Shown piece after piece: positions 22,904 to 32,353 of a DNA stretch of 64,000 nucleotides. The notes under the pieces were generated by a model. The model worked only from the letters and a program-made list of their open reading frames with translations. It made no database searches and had not been told where the DNA came from. Each line of letters starts with the position of its first letter. The first letter of the stretch is position 1. Source of the DNA: an uncultured Alphaproteobacteria bacterium (lineage in GTDB: Bacteria > Pseudomonadota > Alphaproteobacteria > Caulobacterales > Caulobacteraceae); assembly GCA_903822175.1 (NCBI GenBank), contig CAIJOB010000022.1, positions 62,001-126,000 on the forward strand, in the 5' to 3' direction. Both the position numbers and the translations under genes were made by a program.

Positions 22904-24588
22904 GCGGTCTTTTCCAGCACGAGGCCCAATTCCGCAATCATCGCCTCACGCATGGCGAACTTTTGCACCTTGCCGGTGACGGTGGTGGGAAAGCCTTCCA
23001 CGAACTTGATGTGCCGTGGAATCTTGTAGTGGGCGATCTGGCCCTGGCAGAACCCGCGTACGTCCTCGACGGTGAGTTCGGCGCCGGGCTTCAGCACGAT
23101 CCAGGCGCAGAGTTCCTCGCCGTACTTCGCGTCGGGGATGCCGATCACCTGCACGTCGGCGATGGCCGGATGGCGGTAGAGGTATTCCTCGACCTCGCGC
23201 GGATAGACGTTCTCGCCGCCGCGGATGACCATGTCCTTGATCCGCCCGACGATGTTGCCGCAGCCGTCGGCGTCCAGCGTGGCGAGGTCGCCGGTGTGCA
23301 TCCAGCCGGCGGGGTCAAGCGCCTCTGCGGTCCGCTCCGGATCGTCCCAGTAGCCCAGCATCACCGAATAGCCGCGCGTGCAGAGCTCGCCTGTCGCACC
23401 GCGCGGCACGATGCGTCCGGCCTCGTCGACGATCTTCACCTCCAGGTGCGGCTGCACGTGACCGACGGTGGCGACGCGGACCTCAAGGCTGTCGTCGCAG
23501 CCCGACTGGAAGCTGACGGGCGAGGTCTCGGTCATGCCATAGGCGATGGTCACCTGCGGCATGTGCATGCGGTCGATCACCTGCTTCATCACCTCAATGG
23601 GGCAGGGCGAGCCGGCCATGATGCCGGTGCGCAGGGAGGTCAGGTCGAACTCGCCGAAACGCTCGCAGCCCAGCATGGCGATGAACATGGTCGGCACGCC
23701 GTAGAGCGCCGCGCAGGCCTCGGCCTCAACCGCGTCCAGCACCGCCAGCGGATCGAAGCCCTCCGACGGATAGACCATGGTCGCGGCGTGGGTGACGCAG
23801 CCGAGGTTCCCCATGACCATGCCGAAGCAGTGATAGAGCGGCACTGGGATACAAAGCCGCTCGCCGACCCGCAGGCCGATGGCCTCGGCGACGAAGTAGC
23901 CGTTGTTGAGGATGTTGTGGTGGCTGAGCGTCGCGCCCTTCGGGAAGCCTGTGGTGCCCGAGGTGAACTGGATGTTGATGGCGTCGTCGAACTGCAGGGC
24001 CGCGCCGATCTCGGCGACGCGGGCGGTGTCGGCGGGCGTTCCGGCATCGCAGGCCTGGTGGAAGGCGAGGCAGCCAGCGTGCTCCTGTTCGCCCAGCGTG
24101 ATCACCAGGCGCAGCGCCGGCAGCCGCTTGGCCTGAAGGTCACCGGGCCGGGCTGCGGCCAGCTCCGGCGCAAGCTCGCGCAGCATGTGCAGATACTCGC
24201 TGGTCTTGTGCGCGATGGCCGTGACCAGCGCCTTGCAGCCGACCTTGTTCAGCGCGTACTCGGCCTCGCTGAGCCGATAGGCCGGGTTGATGTTGACCAG
24301 GATCAAGCCGGCCTTGGCGGTGGCGAACTGGGTCACCGCCCATTCCGCGCAATTGGGCGCCCAGACGCCGATCCGGTCGCCCGGCTCCAGGCCCAACGCC
24401 AGCAGGCCGGCGGCGAGCGCGTCGACCCGTTCCTTCATCTGCGCATAGGTCCAGCGGATCTTCTGATGCCGCGAGATCAGCGCCGGAACGTCCGGATGCG
24501 CCGTGCACGCCGCGTCGAACGCCGCCCCGATGGTCTGGCCGAGCAGAGGCTTGGTGCTCGCGCCGCTGACATAGCTGAGGTCGCTCAT
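22900..24588 (-). CDS. AMP-binding acyl-CoA synthetase
   Basis: 562 aa; [60 protein letters not shown]. Confidence 0.95.
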   Translation of the reverse strand: MSDLSYVSGASTKPLLGQTIGAAFDAACTAHPDVPALISRHQKIRWTYAQMKERVDALAAGLLALGLEPGDRIGVWAPNCAEWAVTQFATAKAGLILVNINPAYRLSEAEYALNKVGCKALVTAIAHKTSEYLHMLRELAPELAAARPGDLQAKRLPALRLVITLGEQEHAGCLAFHQACDAGTPADTARVAEIGAALQFDDAINIQFTSGTTGFPKGATLSHHNILNNGYFVAEAIGLRVGERLCIPVPLYHCFGMVMGNLGCVTHAATMVYPSEGFDPLAVLDAVEAEACAALYGVPTMFIAMLGCERFGEFDLTSLRTGIMAGSPCPIEVMKQVIDRMHMPQVTIAYGMTETSPVSFQSGCDDSLEVRVATVGHVQPHLEVKIVDEAGRIVPRGATGELCTRGYSVMLGYWDDPERTAEALDPAGWMHTGDLATLDADGCGNIVGRIKDMVIRGGENVYPREVEEYLYRHPAIADVQVIGIPDAKYGEELCAWIVLKPGAELTVEDVRGFCQGQIAHYKIPRHIKFVEGFPTTVTGKVQKFAMREAMIAELGLVLEKTA

Positions 24589-24649
24589 GGCGCCAGATGA
24601 CCACCTTTGCCGGTCGATCTCCAGCCTTGCGCGTGGCAGAGATGCCGCC

Positions 24650-25813
24650 GTGACCCAGGACGCCGACCAGACCTTCCCTGAAATCCGCGAGGCTGTGCGC
24701 CGGCTGTGCGGGCGGTTCCCCGGCGCCTATTGGCGTGCGCTGGACCGGGAGCGGCAGTATCCGACCGAATTCGTGACCGCGCTGACCGAGGCGGGATTCC
24801 TTTCGGTGCTGATCCCGGAGGAGTACGGCGGCTCGGGCCTGGGGCTGGGCGCTGGCGCCGCGGTGCTGGAGGAAATCCATCGCTCCGGCGGTAACGGCGG
24901 CGCCTGCCACGCGCAGATGTACACCATGGGCGTGGTGCTGCGGCACGGCAGTCCGGCGCAGAAGGAGGCCTATCTGCCCAAGGTCGCGTCAGGTGAACTG
25001 CGCCTGCAGGCCTTCGGCGTCACCGAGCCCGACGCCGGCACCGACACCACCAGGATCACCACCTTCGCGCGGCGGGACGGCGACCATTACGTCGTCAGCG
25101 GCAAGAAGCTGTGGATCAGTCGGGCCGAGCATTCCGACCTGATGGTGCTTCTCTGCCGCACGACCGCGCGGGCCGACGCCGCCAAGCCGTCAGACGGGAT
25201 GAGTGTGCTGCTGGTCGATATGCGCGACGCCGTGGGGAACGGCCTGACCATCCGCCCGGTCCGCACCATGCTCAATCACGCGACGACCGAGCTGTTCTTC
25301 GAAGACCTGCGGGTGCCCGTTGCGAACCTGATCGGCGAAGAGGGCAAAGGCTTCCGCTACATCCTCGACGGCATGAACGCCGAGCGCATCCTGATCGCGG
25401 CGGAATGCATCGGCGACGCCAAGTTCTTCATCGACCGCGCCAGCGCCTACGCCCGCGACCGCAACGTCTTCGGCCGCGCCATCGGCGAGAACCAGGGCGT
25501 TCAGTTCCCCATTGCCCGCGCCTTCGTCCAGATGACCGCCGCCGAGCACATGGTGGCCCACGCCGCCGGCCTGTTTGAAACCGGCCAACCCTGCGGGACC
25601 GAGGCCAACATGGCCAAGCTCGTGGCGTCGGAGGCCAGCTGGTACGCCGCCGACATGTGCGTGCAGACCCACGGCGGCTTCGGTTTCGCCGAGGAGTACG
25701 ACATCGAACGCAAGTTCAGGGAGGCGCGCCTCTATCAGGTCGCCCCGATCTCCACGAACCTCATCCTCAGCCACGTGGCCACCCACGTGCTGGATCTGCC
25801 CAAGAGCTTCTGA
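24650..25813 (+). CDS. Acyl-CoA dehydrogenase
   Basis: Family motifs [47 protein letters not shown] start at 24650 preferred over 24587. Confidence 0.92.
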   Translation: MTQDADQTFPEIREAVRRLCGRFPGAYWRALDRERQYPTEFVTALTEAGFLSVLIPEEYGGSGLGLGAGAAVLEEIHRSGGNGGACHAQMYTMGVVLRHGSPAQKEAYLPKVASGELRLQAFGVTEPDAGTDTTRITTFARRDGDHYVVSGKKLWISRAEHSDLMVLLCRTTARADAAKPSDGMSVLLVDMRDAVGNGLTIRPVRTMLNHATTELFFEDLRVPVANLIGEEGKGFRYILDGMNAERILIAAECIGDAKFFIDRASAYARDRNVFGRAIGENQGVQFPIARAFVQMTAAEHMVAHAAGLFETGQPCGTEANMAKLVASEASWYAADMCVQTHGGFGFAEEYDIERKFREARLYQVAPISTNLILSHVATHVLDLPKSF

Positions 25814-25815
25814 CC

Positions 25816-26595
25816 ATGCCCGAAACGATCCTGCTGACCGAGCCCACGCCGGGCGTCGCCGTGGTGGCCTTCAACCGCCCAGACGTCGCCAACGCGCTCT
25901 CGACCCAGATGGGGCTGGAACTGCTGGAGGCGTGGACGGCGCTGCGTGAGCGGGCCGATCTCCGCTGTGTAATCCTGACCGGGGAGGGCCGCCACTTCCA
26001 GGCCGGCGCGGACCTCAAGGAACGCAATGGCATGACCGACGAGGCCTGGGCCGAGCAGCACAAGGTCTTCGAGGCCATGGCGCGCGCCCAGCTGGGCGTA
26101 CCGGTGCCGGTGATCGCCGCGGTGAACGGGGCGGCCATGGGCGGTGGTTGCGAGATGACCCTGCTGTCCGATTTCGCCTACGCCGCCGACACCGCCCGCT
26201 TCGGCCTGCCGGAGGTGACCCTGGGCATCATGCCGGGGTTGGGCGGCACCCAGCTCCTGACCCGCCAGGCCGGTGAGCGCCGGGCGCTGGAGATCCTGGT
26301 CTCGGGCCGGCCGCTCACCGCCCAAGAGGCCCTGGAGGCTGGCATCGTCAACCGCGTGGTCCCGGCCGCGGAGCTGATGAACGCTGTGCTGGAGACCGCC
26401 AAACGCATCGCCGCCAACGCCCCGCTCTCGGTGCGCACCCTCAAGCGTGTGGTCCACGAGGGCCATGGCATGGACCTGGCCGCGGCGATGGAGATGGAGC
26501 TTTCCGGCTACAACCGCCTCTTCAAGACCACCGACCGCCGCGAGGGCGTCGCCAGCTTCAACGAAAAGCGCAGCCCCAGCTTCAAGGGAGAGTAG
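25816..26595 (+). CDS. Enoyl-CoA hydratase/isomerase family protein
   Basis: MPETILLTEPTPGVAVVAFNRPDVANALS; AAVNGAAMGGGCEMTLLSDFAYAADTARFGLPEVTLGIMPGLGGTQ. Confidence 0.94.
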   Translation: MPETILLTEPTPGVAVVAFNRPDVANALSTQMGLELLEAWTALRERADLRCVILTGEGRHFQAGADLKERNGMTDEAWAEQHKVFEAMARAQLGVPVPVIAAVNGAAMGGGCEMTLLSDFAYAADTARFGLPEVTLGIMPGLGGTQLLTRQAGERRALEILVSGRPLTAQEALEAGIVNRVVPAAELMNAVLETAKRIAANAPLSVRTLKRVVHEGHGMDLAAAMEMELSGYNRLFKTTDRREGVASFNEKRSPSFKGE

Positions 26596-26608
26596 CTCCC
26601 CTCATTAC

Positions 26609-26630
26609 CGAAAATACACGTGTATTTTCG
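26609..26630. promoter_or_regulatory. 22-bp perfect palindrome CGAAAATACACGTGTATTTTCG (candidate operator)
   Basis: Read directly; AT-rich in a GC-rich genome, between echA stop and urcA start. Confidence 0.55.
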
Positions 26631-26686
26631 ATGAAAGTACGTCTGTATTCCGTGGCGTGTCCTCCCCCAATGCCACGAGACAGACC

Positions 26687-27034
26687 ATGACCCACAAGCC
26701 CCTGATTCTGATCGCCGCCGCGTTCGCCCTCTTGGGCGCCGCAGCCTCCGCCCAGCCGGCGCGGATCACCTCCGGCTATTCGCCGGATCCGGCGATCGCC
26801 GTCACACAGGCGCACCTCGCCTACAGCCCGGCCGACCTCGCCACCGCGGCAGGCGCCCGGGCGATGCTGGCCCGCATCGAGGCGGCCGCCGAAGCCGTCT
26901 GCGCCGGGCCCCCGACCGCCGCGGAGGCCGCCGATTGCCGCGCCCAGGCGGTTCGCGGCGCGGTGGCGAAGCTGGACCATCCCTTGGTCCGCGAGCTCGT
27001 CTCCCGCCACGTGGCCGAACACGCCGCGTGGTGA
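26687..27034 (+). CDS. UrcA family protein
   Basis: Signal peptide MTHKPLILIAAAFALLGAAASAQ, then HLAYSPADLATAAGARAMLARIEAAAEAVCAG...CRAQAVRGAVAKLDHP. Confidence 0.85.
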   Translation: MTHKPLILIAAAFALLGAAASAQPARITSGYSPDPAIAVTQAHLAYSPADLATAAGARAMLARIEAAAEAVCAGPPTAAEAADCRAQAVRGAVAKLDHPLVRELVSRHVAEHAAW

Positions 27035-27046
27035 CCCCGGAGGCGC

Positions 27047-27086
27047 GGGCCGCCGGCGCCCCTCTGCCGGCGGCCCAACTTTTCTC
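27047..27086 (+). terminator. Hairpin terminator of urcA
   Basis: GGGCCGCCGGC / GCCGGCGGCCC perfect 11-bp stem (27047-27057/27066-27076) followed by AACTTTTCT. Confidence 0.7.
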
Positions 27087-27183
27087 CGCTCATCCTCGTA
27101 GGACGGCTCACATGAGGGTTCCTTAACTTGGCGCGAGCCCGGGCGCGGCCTAGCGTCCAGCTCCCGCTTTTGAGGATGCTCTC

Positions 27184-27435
27184 ATGAAGACCGTCGCCAT
27201 CACCGCCGCCATCGCGCTGTCGCTCGCGTTCTCCGCCGCCGGCGCCGCCGACGCCAAGGGGTGCCTGAAGGGCGCCGTGGTCGGCGGGGTCGCGGGCCAT
27301 GTCGTCGGCCATCACGCCGTGCTCGGCGCCGCCGCCGGCTGCGCCGTCGGCCACCACATGGCGCACAAGAAGGCGGTCGAGGAAAAGCGCGAGGCCCAGG
27401 CGGCCCAGGCGCAGGCTCAGCCGGCCCACCACTAG
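27184..27435 (+). CDS. Small secreted glycine-zipper-like protein
   Basis: 83 aa; signal peptide; GAVVGGVAGHVVGHHAVLGAAAGCAVGHHMAHKKA. Confidence 0.7.
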   Translation: MKTVAITAAIALSLAFSAAGAADAKGCLKGAVVGGVAGHVVGHHAVLGAAAGCAVGHHMAHKKAVEEKREAQAAQAQAQPAHH

Positions 27436-27444
27436 GGACTAGTC

Positions 27445-27476
27445 GGGGCGGCCCGTACTGAACGCTGGGCCGCCCC
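27445..27476 (+). terminator. Hairpin downstream of glycine-zipper gene
   Basis: GGGGCGGCCC-12 nt-GGGCCGCCCC perfect 10-bp stem, no clear T-tract. Confidence 0.5.
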
Positions 27477-27485
27477 TGGCAAGAC

Positions 27486-27561
27486 ACCGGAGCCCCTGAG
27501 GGGTTCGGCTAAGTGCGTAGCCCCACATACCCGGTCCCCGGCGCAGGGGAACTCCGGTCCA
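27486..27561 (+). ncRNA. Candidate structured RNA with cloverleaf-like fold in glcD leader
   Basis: Closing stem ACCGGAG/CTCCGGT (27486-92/27552-58) encloses CCCC-TGA-GGGG, GGCTA-AGTGCG-TAGCC and TCCCC-GGCGCA-GGGGA hairpins. Confidence 0.35.
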
Positions 27562-27648
27562 TTACGTATGAGACGATCTGACTCAGGCTAAGCTTCTTTG
27601 GGGGTGAAGCTTGGGGCGCCTCGCGGAACCGGCTACTCAGGTCGGGTC

Positions 27649-29136
27649 ATGAAGATGCCGCTGCCCGACGCCGCCCTGATCGCCCGCAAGGCCGAGATCG
27701 TGCGCGCCCTGCAAAGGCTGGTCCCTGGCGAGGGCGTGATCGGCGACCCGGCGGGCCTCGTCCCCTTCCAGTCGGATGGCCTCTCCGCCTACCGCCAGAC
27801 GCCGCTGGCCGTGGTGCTGCCGGAGACGGTGGAGCAGGTCTCCGCCGTGCTCGCCTGGTGCCAGGCCAACGGGGTCAAGGTGGTGCCGAGGGGCGCAGGC
27901 ACCTCGCTTTCCGGCGGCGCGCTCCCGCTCACCGACGGCATCGTGCTGGGCATGGCCAAGTTCAACCGGGTGCTGGAGATCGACTATCCCAACCGCTGCG
28001 CGGTCGTGCAGCCGGGCGTGACCAATCTCGCCATCACCGCGGCGGTCGAGGCGGACGGCTTCTACTATGCGCCCGATCCATCGAGCCAGATCGCCTGCAC
28101 CATCGGCGGCAATGTGGCGGAGAACTCCGGCGGGGTGCACTGCCTGAAATACGGCCTGACCACCAACAACCTGCTGGGCTGCGAGATCGTGCTGATGAGC
28201 GGCGAGGTGGTGCGGCTCGGCGGCAAGGGCCTGGACGCGGCGGGCTACGACTTGCTGGGCGTGGTGACGGGGTCGGAAGGCCTGCTGGGCGTCGTCACCG
28301 AGGTGACCGTCCGTCTACTGACGAAGCCGCAGACGGCGCGCGCCATGCTGCTGGGCTTTCCCAGTGTCGAGGCGGCGGGCGGCGCGGTGGGCGACATCAT
28401 CGCAGCCGGCGTCATCCCGGCGGGCATGGAGATGATGGACAGGCCGGCCATCGAGGCCGCCGAGGCCTTCGTCCACGCCGGCTATCCGATGGACTGCGAG
28501 GCCCTGCTGATCGTCGAGCTGGACGGACCCGAGGCGGAGTGCGCCGAACTTTCCGCCCACGTGGCCGACCTGGCCCGGGCGCGCGGCGCCACGACCATCC
28601 GCACGTCGGCGAGCGAGGCCGAGCGGCTGACCTTCTGGGCCGGGCGCAAGGCGGCCTTTCCGGCGGTGGGGCGCATCTCGCCGGACTACTACTGCATGGA
28701 CGGCACCATCCCGCGCCGCCAGCTGCCCTATGTGCTGAGCGCCATTACCCAGATGGGCCTGGAGTACGGCCTGGGCGTCGCCAACGTCTTCCACGCCGGC
28801 GACGGCAACCTGCACCCCCTGATCCTCTACGACGCCGACCAGCCGGGGCAACTGGAGGCGGCCGAGGCCTTCGGGGCAGATATCCTGAAGCTCTGCGTCA
28901 AGGTCGGCGGGGTCCTGACCGGCGAGCATGGCGTCGGCGTCGAGAAGCGCGACCTGATGGGCGAGATGTTCAGCGAGACGGACCTCGCGGCCCAGCAGCG
29001 GGTGAAGTGCGCCTTCGACCCCGACCTGCTGCTCAACCCCGGCAAGGTGTTCCCGCGTCTGCACCGCTGCGCCGAGCTTGGCCGGGTGCATGTGCATCGC
29101 GGCGCCGTCGCCTTTCCCGACCTGCCGCGGTTCTGA
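27649..29136 (+). CDS. glcD: FAD-linked glycolate oxidase subunit GlcD
   Basis: Start MKMPLPDAAL at 27649; VVPRGAGTSLSGGALP, NVFHAGDGNLHPLILYD, GEHGVGVEKRDLM; followed by glcE and glcF. Confidence 0.93.
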   Translation: MKMPLPDAALIARKAEIVRALQRLVPGEGVIGDPAGLVPFQSDGLSAYRQTPLAVVLPETVEQVSAVLAWCQANGVKVVPRGAGTSLSGGALPLTDGIVLGMAKFNRVLEIDYPNRCAVVQPGVTNLAITAAVEADGFYYAPDPSSQIACTIGGNVAENSGGVHCLKYGLTTNNLLGCEIVLMSGEVVRLGGKGLDAAGYDLLGVVTGSEGLLGVVTEVTVRLLTKPQTARAMLLGFPSVEAAGGAVGDIIAAGVIPAGMEMMDRPAIEAAEAFVHAGYPMDCEALLIVELDGPEAECAELSAHVADLARARGATTIRTSASEAERLTFWAGRKAAFPAVGRISPDYYCMDGTIPRRQLPYVLSAITQMGLEYGLGVANVFHAGDGNLHPLILYDADQPGQLEAAEAFGADILKLCVKVGGVLTGEHGVGVEKRDLMGEMFSETDLAAQQRVKCAFDPDLLLNPGKVFPRLHRCAELGRVHVHRGAVAFPDLPRF

Positions 29137-29138
29137 AG

Positions 29139-30311
29139 ATGCTGGACCTCGCCGCCAAGACCGAGACGCCGAAGACCGCCGACGAGGTGGTGGAGATCGT
29201 CGCCGACGCGGGCGCGACGGGGCGGACGCTGGAGATCGTCGGCGGCGGGACCAAGCGGGGCGTCGGTGATGGCGTGGCGGCGGACGTGGTGCTGAGCCTC
29301 GCGGGTCTGGCCAAGGTCATCGACTATGCGCCGGAGGAACTGGTGCTGACCGCCCAGGCGGGGGTCACCCTGGCGGCGCTGGAAAAGCTGGTGGCCGCGC
29401 AGGGGCAGATGCTGCCCTTCGAGCCGCCGCATTTGGCGAAGCTGCTGGGCGCCAAGGGCAAGCCGACGCTGGGCGGAGCGCTGGCGGCGAACCTCTCGGG
29501 GCCACGCCGCATCCGGGCCGGCGCGGCGCGCGATCACTTCCTGGGACTGGAGGCGGTGACCGGGCGCGGCGAACTGATCAAGGCCGGGGGCAAGGTGGTC
29601 AAGAACGTCACCGGCTATGACCTCAGCAAGCTGATAGCCGGGTCGTGGGGCACGCTGGCGGTGCTGACCGAGGTCACCATCAAGGTGCTGCCGGCGGCCC
29701 GGACCGAGACGACGTTGCTGCTGTTCGGCCTCTCCGACACCCAGGCCAACGCGGCCATGGTCGCGGCGATGAACGCGCCGGTCGAGGTGTCCGGCGCGGC
29801 GCACCTGCCGCAGGCGGCGGCGGCGCGGCCGCCGCTGAAGGGCCAGATGGCGGTGACGGCGCTGCGGCTGGAGGGCTTCGCCGCTTCGGTGGCGGCGCGG
29901 GCCGATCACCTGGCCGAGGCGCTCCTGGGCTTTGGCCGCGCCGAACGCTTGGACGCCGACCATAGCCGCCAGTTCTGGGCCCAGGTCCGCGAGGTCGAGG
30001 CCTTCCACAAGGACCCGCTGCCGCTGTGGCGCATCTCGGTCCCGCCGGCGGCGGGAGCCCGCGTCGGCGAGGCCTTGGCCGGCGATACGCTCTACGACTG
30101 GGGTGGCGGCCTCGTCTGGCTGCTGTCGGAGGGCGATCCGCTGCAGGTCCGCGCCAAGGTAAAGGCGCTGGGCGGCCACGCCACCCTCTATCGCGGCGAC
30201 GCATCCGCCTTCGAACCATTGGAGGGCCCGCTCGCCGACCTGACCGCGCGGGTGAAGGCGGCCTTCGACCCCAAGGGCGTGCTCAATCCTGGCCGAATGG
30301 GCGGCGCCTGA
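29139..30311 (+). CDS. glcE: Glycolate oxidase FAD-binding subunit GlcE
   Basis: Start MLDLAAKTETPKTADEVVEI at 29139; GGGTKRGVG, GKVVKNVTGYDLSKLIAGSWGTLAVLTEVT. Confidence 0.93.
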   Translation: MLDLAAKTETPKTADEVVEIVADAGATGRTLEIVGGGTKRGVGDGVAADVVLSLAGLAKVIDYAPEELVLTAQAGVTLAALEKLVAAQGQMLPFEPPHLAKLLGAKGKPTLGGALAANLSGPRRIRAGAARDHFLGLEAVTGRGELIKAGGKVVKNVTGYDLSKLIAGSWGTLAVLTEVTIKVLPAARTETTLLLFGLSDTQANAAMVAAMNAPVEVSGAAHLPQAAAARPPLKGQMAVTALRLEGFAASVAARADHLAEALLGFGRAERLDADHSRQFWAQVREVEAFHKDPLPLWRISVPPAAGARVGEALAGDTLYDWGGGLVWLLSEGDPLQVRAKVKALGGHATLYRGDASAFEPLEGPLADLTARVKAAFDPKGVLNPGRMGGA

Positions 30312-31576
30312 TGCAGACCGCCTTCACCGCCGAACAGCTCGCCGATCCGGACACCGCCGCCAGCCATGCGGAAATCCGCAAGTGCGTGCACTGCGGCTTC
30401 TGCACGGCCACCTGCCCGACCTACGTCCTGCTGGGCGACGAACGCGACAGCCCGCGCGGCCGCATCGAGCTGATCAAGGCCATGCTGGAAGACGGCGGCC
30501 CGCCCGCCGCCTCGACGGTCACCCACATCGACCGCTGCCTGTCGTGCCTGGCCTGTAAGACCACCTGCCCCTCCGGCGTCGACTACGCTCAGCTGATCGA
30601 CCACGGCCGCGCGCACATCGAGACCCACTATCGCCGCCCGCTCGGCGAGCGGCTGCTGCGCTGGGCGATCCCGCACGTGATGAACCGCCCGCGCCACCTG
30701 CGCTTTGCGCTCGCGCTGGGGCGTCTGGCGCGGCCACTGGAGCCGGTGCTCGAGGCCGTGAAGCTGGGCCCAATGGCGGCCCTGCTGCGCCTGGCGCCAA
30801 AGGCTTCGGCGGCGACGGCCTCACCCAAGCTGAGACCCGCTGAAGGGGCCTCGCGCGGTCGGGTCGCCCTGCTGCAAGGCTGCGTCGAGCCGGCCATGGC
30901 GCCGTCCATCCGCGCCGCCGCGATGCGGCTGATCGCGCGCGCCGGTTATGAGGTCGTGTTGGTCGAAGGCGAGGGCTGCTGCGGCGCCCTTTCCGAACAT
31001 CTGGGCCGCGCGGAGGAGGCCGCCAAGCTCGCCGCCGCCAACGTCGCGGCATGGACCAAGGCCGGACCGTTCGACGCCATCGTCACGACCGCCGCCGGCT
31101 GTGGCACGACGCTGAAGGCCTATGGCCATCGCCTGGTCGGCGACGCGGATGCTGCCGACGTGGCGTCACGGTCACGCGATATCCTGGAGTTCATCGGCGA
31201 GGTCGGCCTGCCGCCGGTGACCCGTCCAGGCAAGCTCAGCGTCGCCTATCACGCGCCTTGCTCGCTGCAGCATGGTCAGGGGATCAAGACCGGTCCGGCG
31301 GAGCTGCTGGCGCAGGCCGGCTTCGAGGTTCGCGCCATCGCCGAGGGCCATCTCTGCTGCGGTTCGGCGGGGGTCTACAACATCCTGCAGCCAGAGCTGG
31401 CCGGACGCCTGCGCAGCCGCAAGGCGGCCAATATCGCGCGCACCGGCGCGGCCGTGGTGGCGGCCGGCAATGTCGGCTGCATCGCCCAGATGGCGCCGGC
31501 GGTCAGTCAGCCCGTCATCCACCCGGTCGAACTTCTGGACTGGGCGACGGGCGGGCCGAAGCCTGAGGGGCTCTAG
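30311..31576 (+). CDS. glcF: Glycolate oxidase iron-sulfur subunit GlcF
   Basis: Start at 30311 (MQTAFTAEQLADP); 4Fe-4S motifs CVHCGFCTATCPTY and CLSCLACKTTCPSGV; CCG repeats. Confidence 0.95.
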   Translation: MQTAFTAEQLADPDTAASHAEIRKCVHCGFCTATCPTYVLLGDERDSPRGRIELIKAMLEDGGPPAASTVTHIDRCLSCLACKTTCPSGVDYAQLIDHGRAHIETHYRRPLGERLLRWAIPHVMNRPRHLRFALALGRLARPLEPVLEAVKLGPMAALLRLAPKASAATASPKLRPAEGASRGRVALLQGCVEPAMAPSIRAAAMRLIARAGYEVVLVEGEGCCGALSEHLGRAEEAAKLAAANVAAWTKAGPFDAIVTTAAGCGTTLKAYGHRLVGDADAADVASRSRDILEFIGEVGLPPVTRPGKLSVAYHAPCSLQHGQGIKTGPAELLAQAGFEVRAIAEGHLCCGSAGVYNILQPELAGRLRSRKAANIARTGAAVVAAGNVGCIAQMAPAVSQPVIHPVELLDWATGGPKPEGL

Positions 31577-31696
31577 GCGTCAGCCACCGTTGTCGTCAGA
31601 ACGCCGCCTAGGCGTCCGGGATCAGTCTTTCGCGCGGGCCCGTTGACCCTCCCAGCGGTGGCGCTTAACGGTCGCGCAAAGCAGAGGAAACGCCCC

Positions 31697-32314
31697 ATGA
31701 AGCTCCATACCTCGATCGGTCCGAACCCGCGCGTCGTGAAGATGTTTCTGGCCGAAAAGGGGCTGGATATCCCCTTCGTAGCGGTCGATCTGATGGGCGG
31801 CGAGAACCGCCGAGAGCCCTATAATGCCGAGGTCAACACCGCGGGCCAGACGCCGGCGCTGGAGCTGGACGACGGCTCGACGGTCACCGAAATCACCGCC
31901 ATCTGCGAATATATCGAGGAACGCCATCCGACCCCGGCGCTGATCGGAAGCACCCCGGAAGAGCGGGCGGCGACGCGCATGTGGACGCGCCGCGTCGACC
32001 TAAAGGTCTGCGAGCCCATGGCCAACGGCTTCCGCTACTCTGAAGGCCTACGCCTGTTCGAAAGCCGCATGCGCGTGCTGCCGGAAGCCGCGCCGGGCCT
32101 CAAGGCCGTGGCGCGCGACGGGCTGGAATGGCTGGAAGGCCATATGCAGGGACCGTGGATCGCCGGCGAGCGCTTCACCCTGGCTGACGTGCTGCTGTTC
32201 TCGTTCCTGGAGTTCGGCGGGACGGTCGGCCAGCCGCTCGATCCGGCCTTCACCAAGCTGACAGCCTGGGTCGAACGCGTGAAGGCGCGGCCGAGCGCGG
32301 CCGCCAGCGCCTGA
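31697..32314 (+). CDS. Glutathione S-transferase family protein
   Basis: MKLHTSIGPNPRVVKMFLAEKGLDIPFVAVDLMGGENRREPYNAEVNTAGQTPALELDDG. Confidence 0.93.
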   Translation: MKLHTSIGPNPRVVKMFLAEKGLDIPFVAVDLMGGENRREPYNAEVNTAGQTPALELDDGSTVTEITAICEYIEERHPTPALIGSTPEERAATRMWTRRVDLKVCEPMANGFRYSEGLRLFESRMRVLPEAAPGLKAVARDGLEWLEGHMQGPWIAGERFTLADVLLFSFLEFGGTVGQPLDPAFTKLTAWVERVKARPSAAASA

Positions 32315-32353
32315 TGCGGGCGCCAATCGGCGGCTGAGGGGTTTTAAGGTCTC

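Noticed and set aside
27486-27561. Calling the cloverleaf-like fold a tRNA gene
   Set aside because: No consensus D-loop, anticodon arm spacing or TTCRA T-loop; kept only as an unassigned structured RNA candidate.
31607-31616. CGCCTAGGCG palindrome after glcF
   Set aside because: Short 10-bp palindrome is expected by chance at this GC content and has no supporting context.
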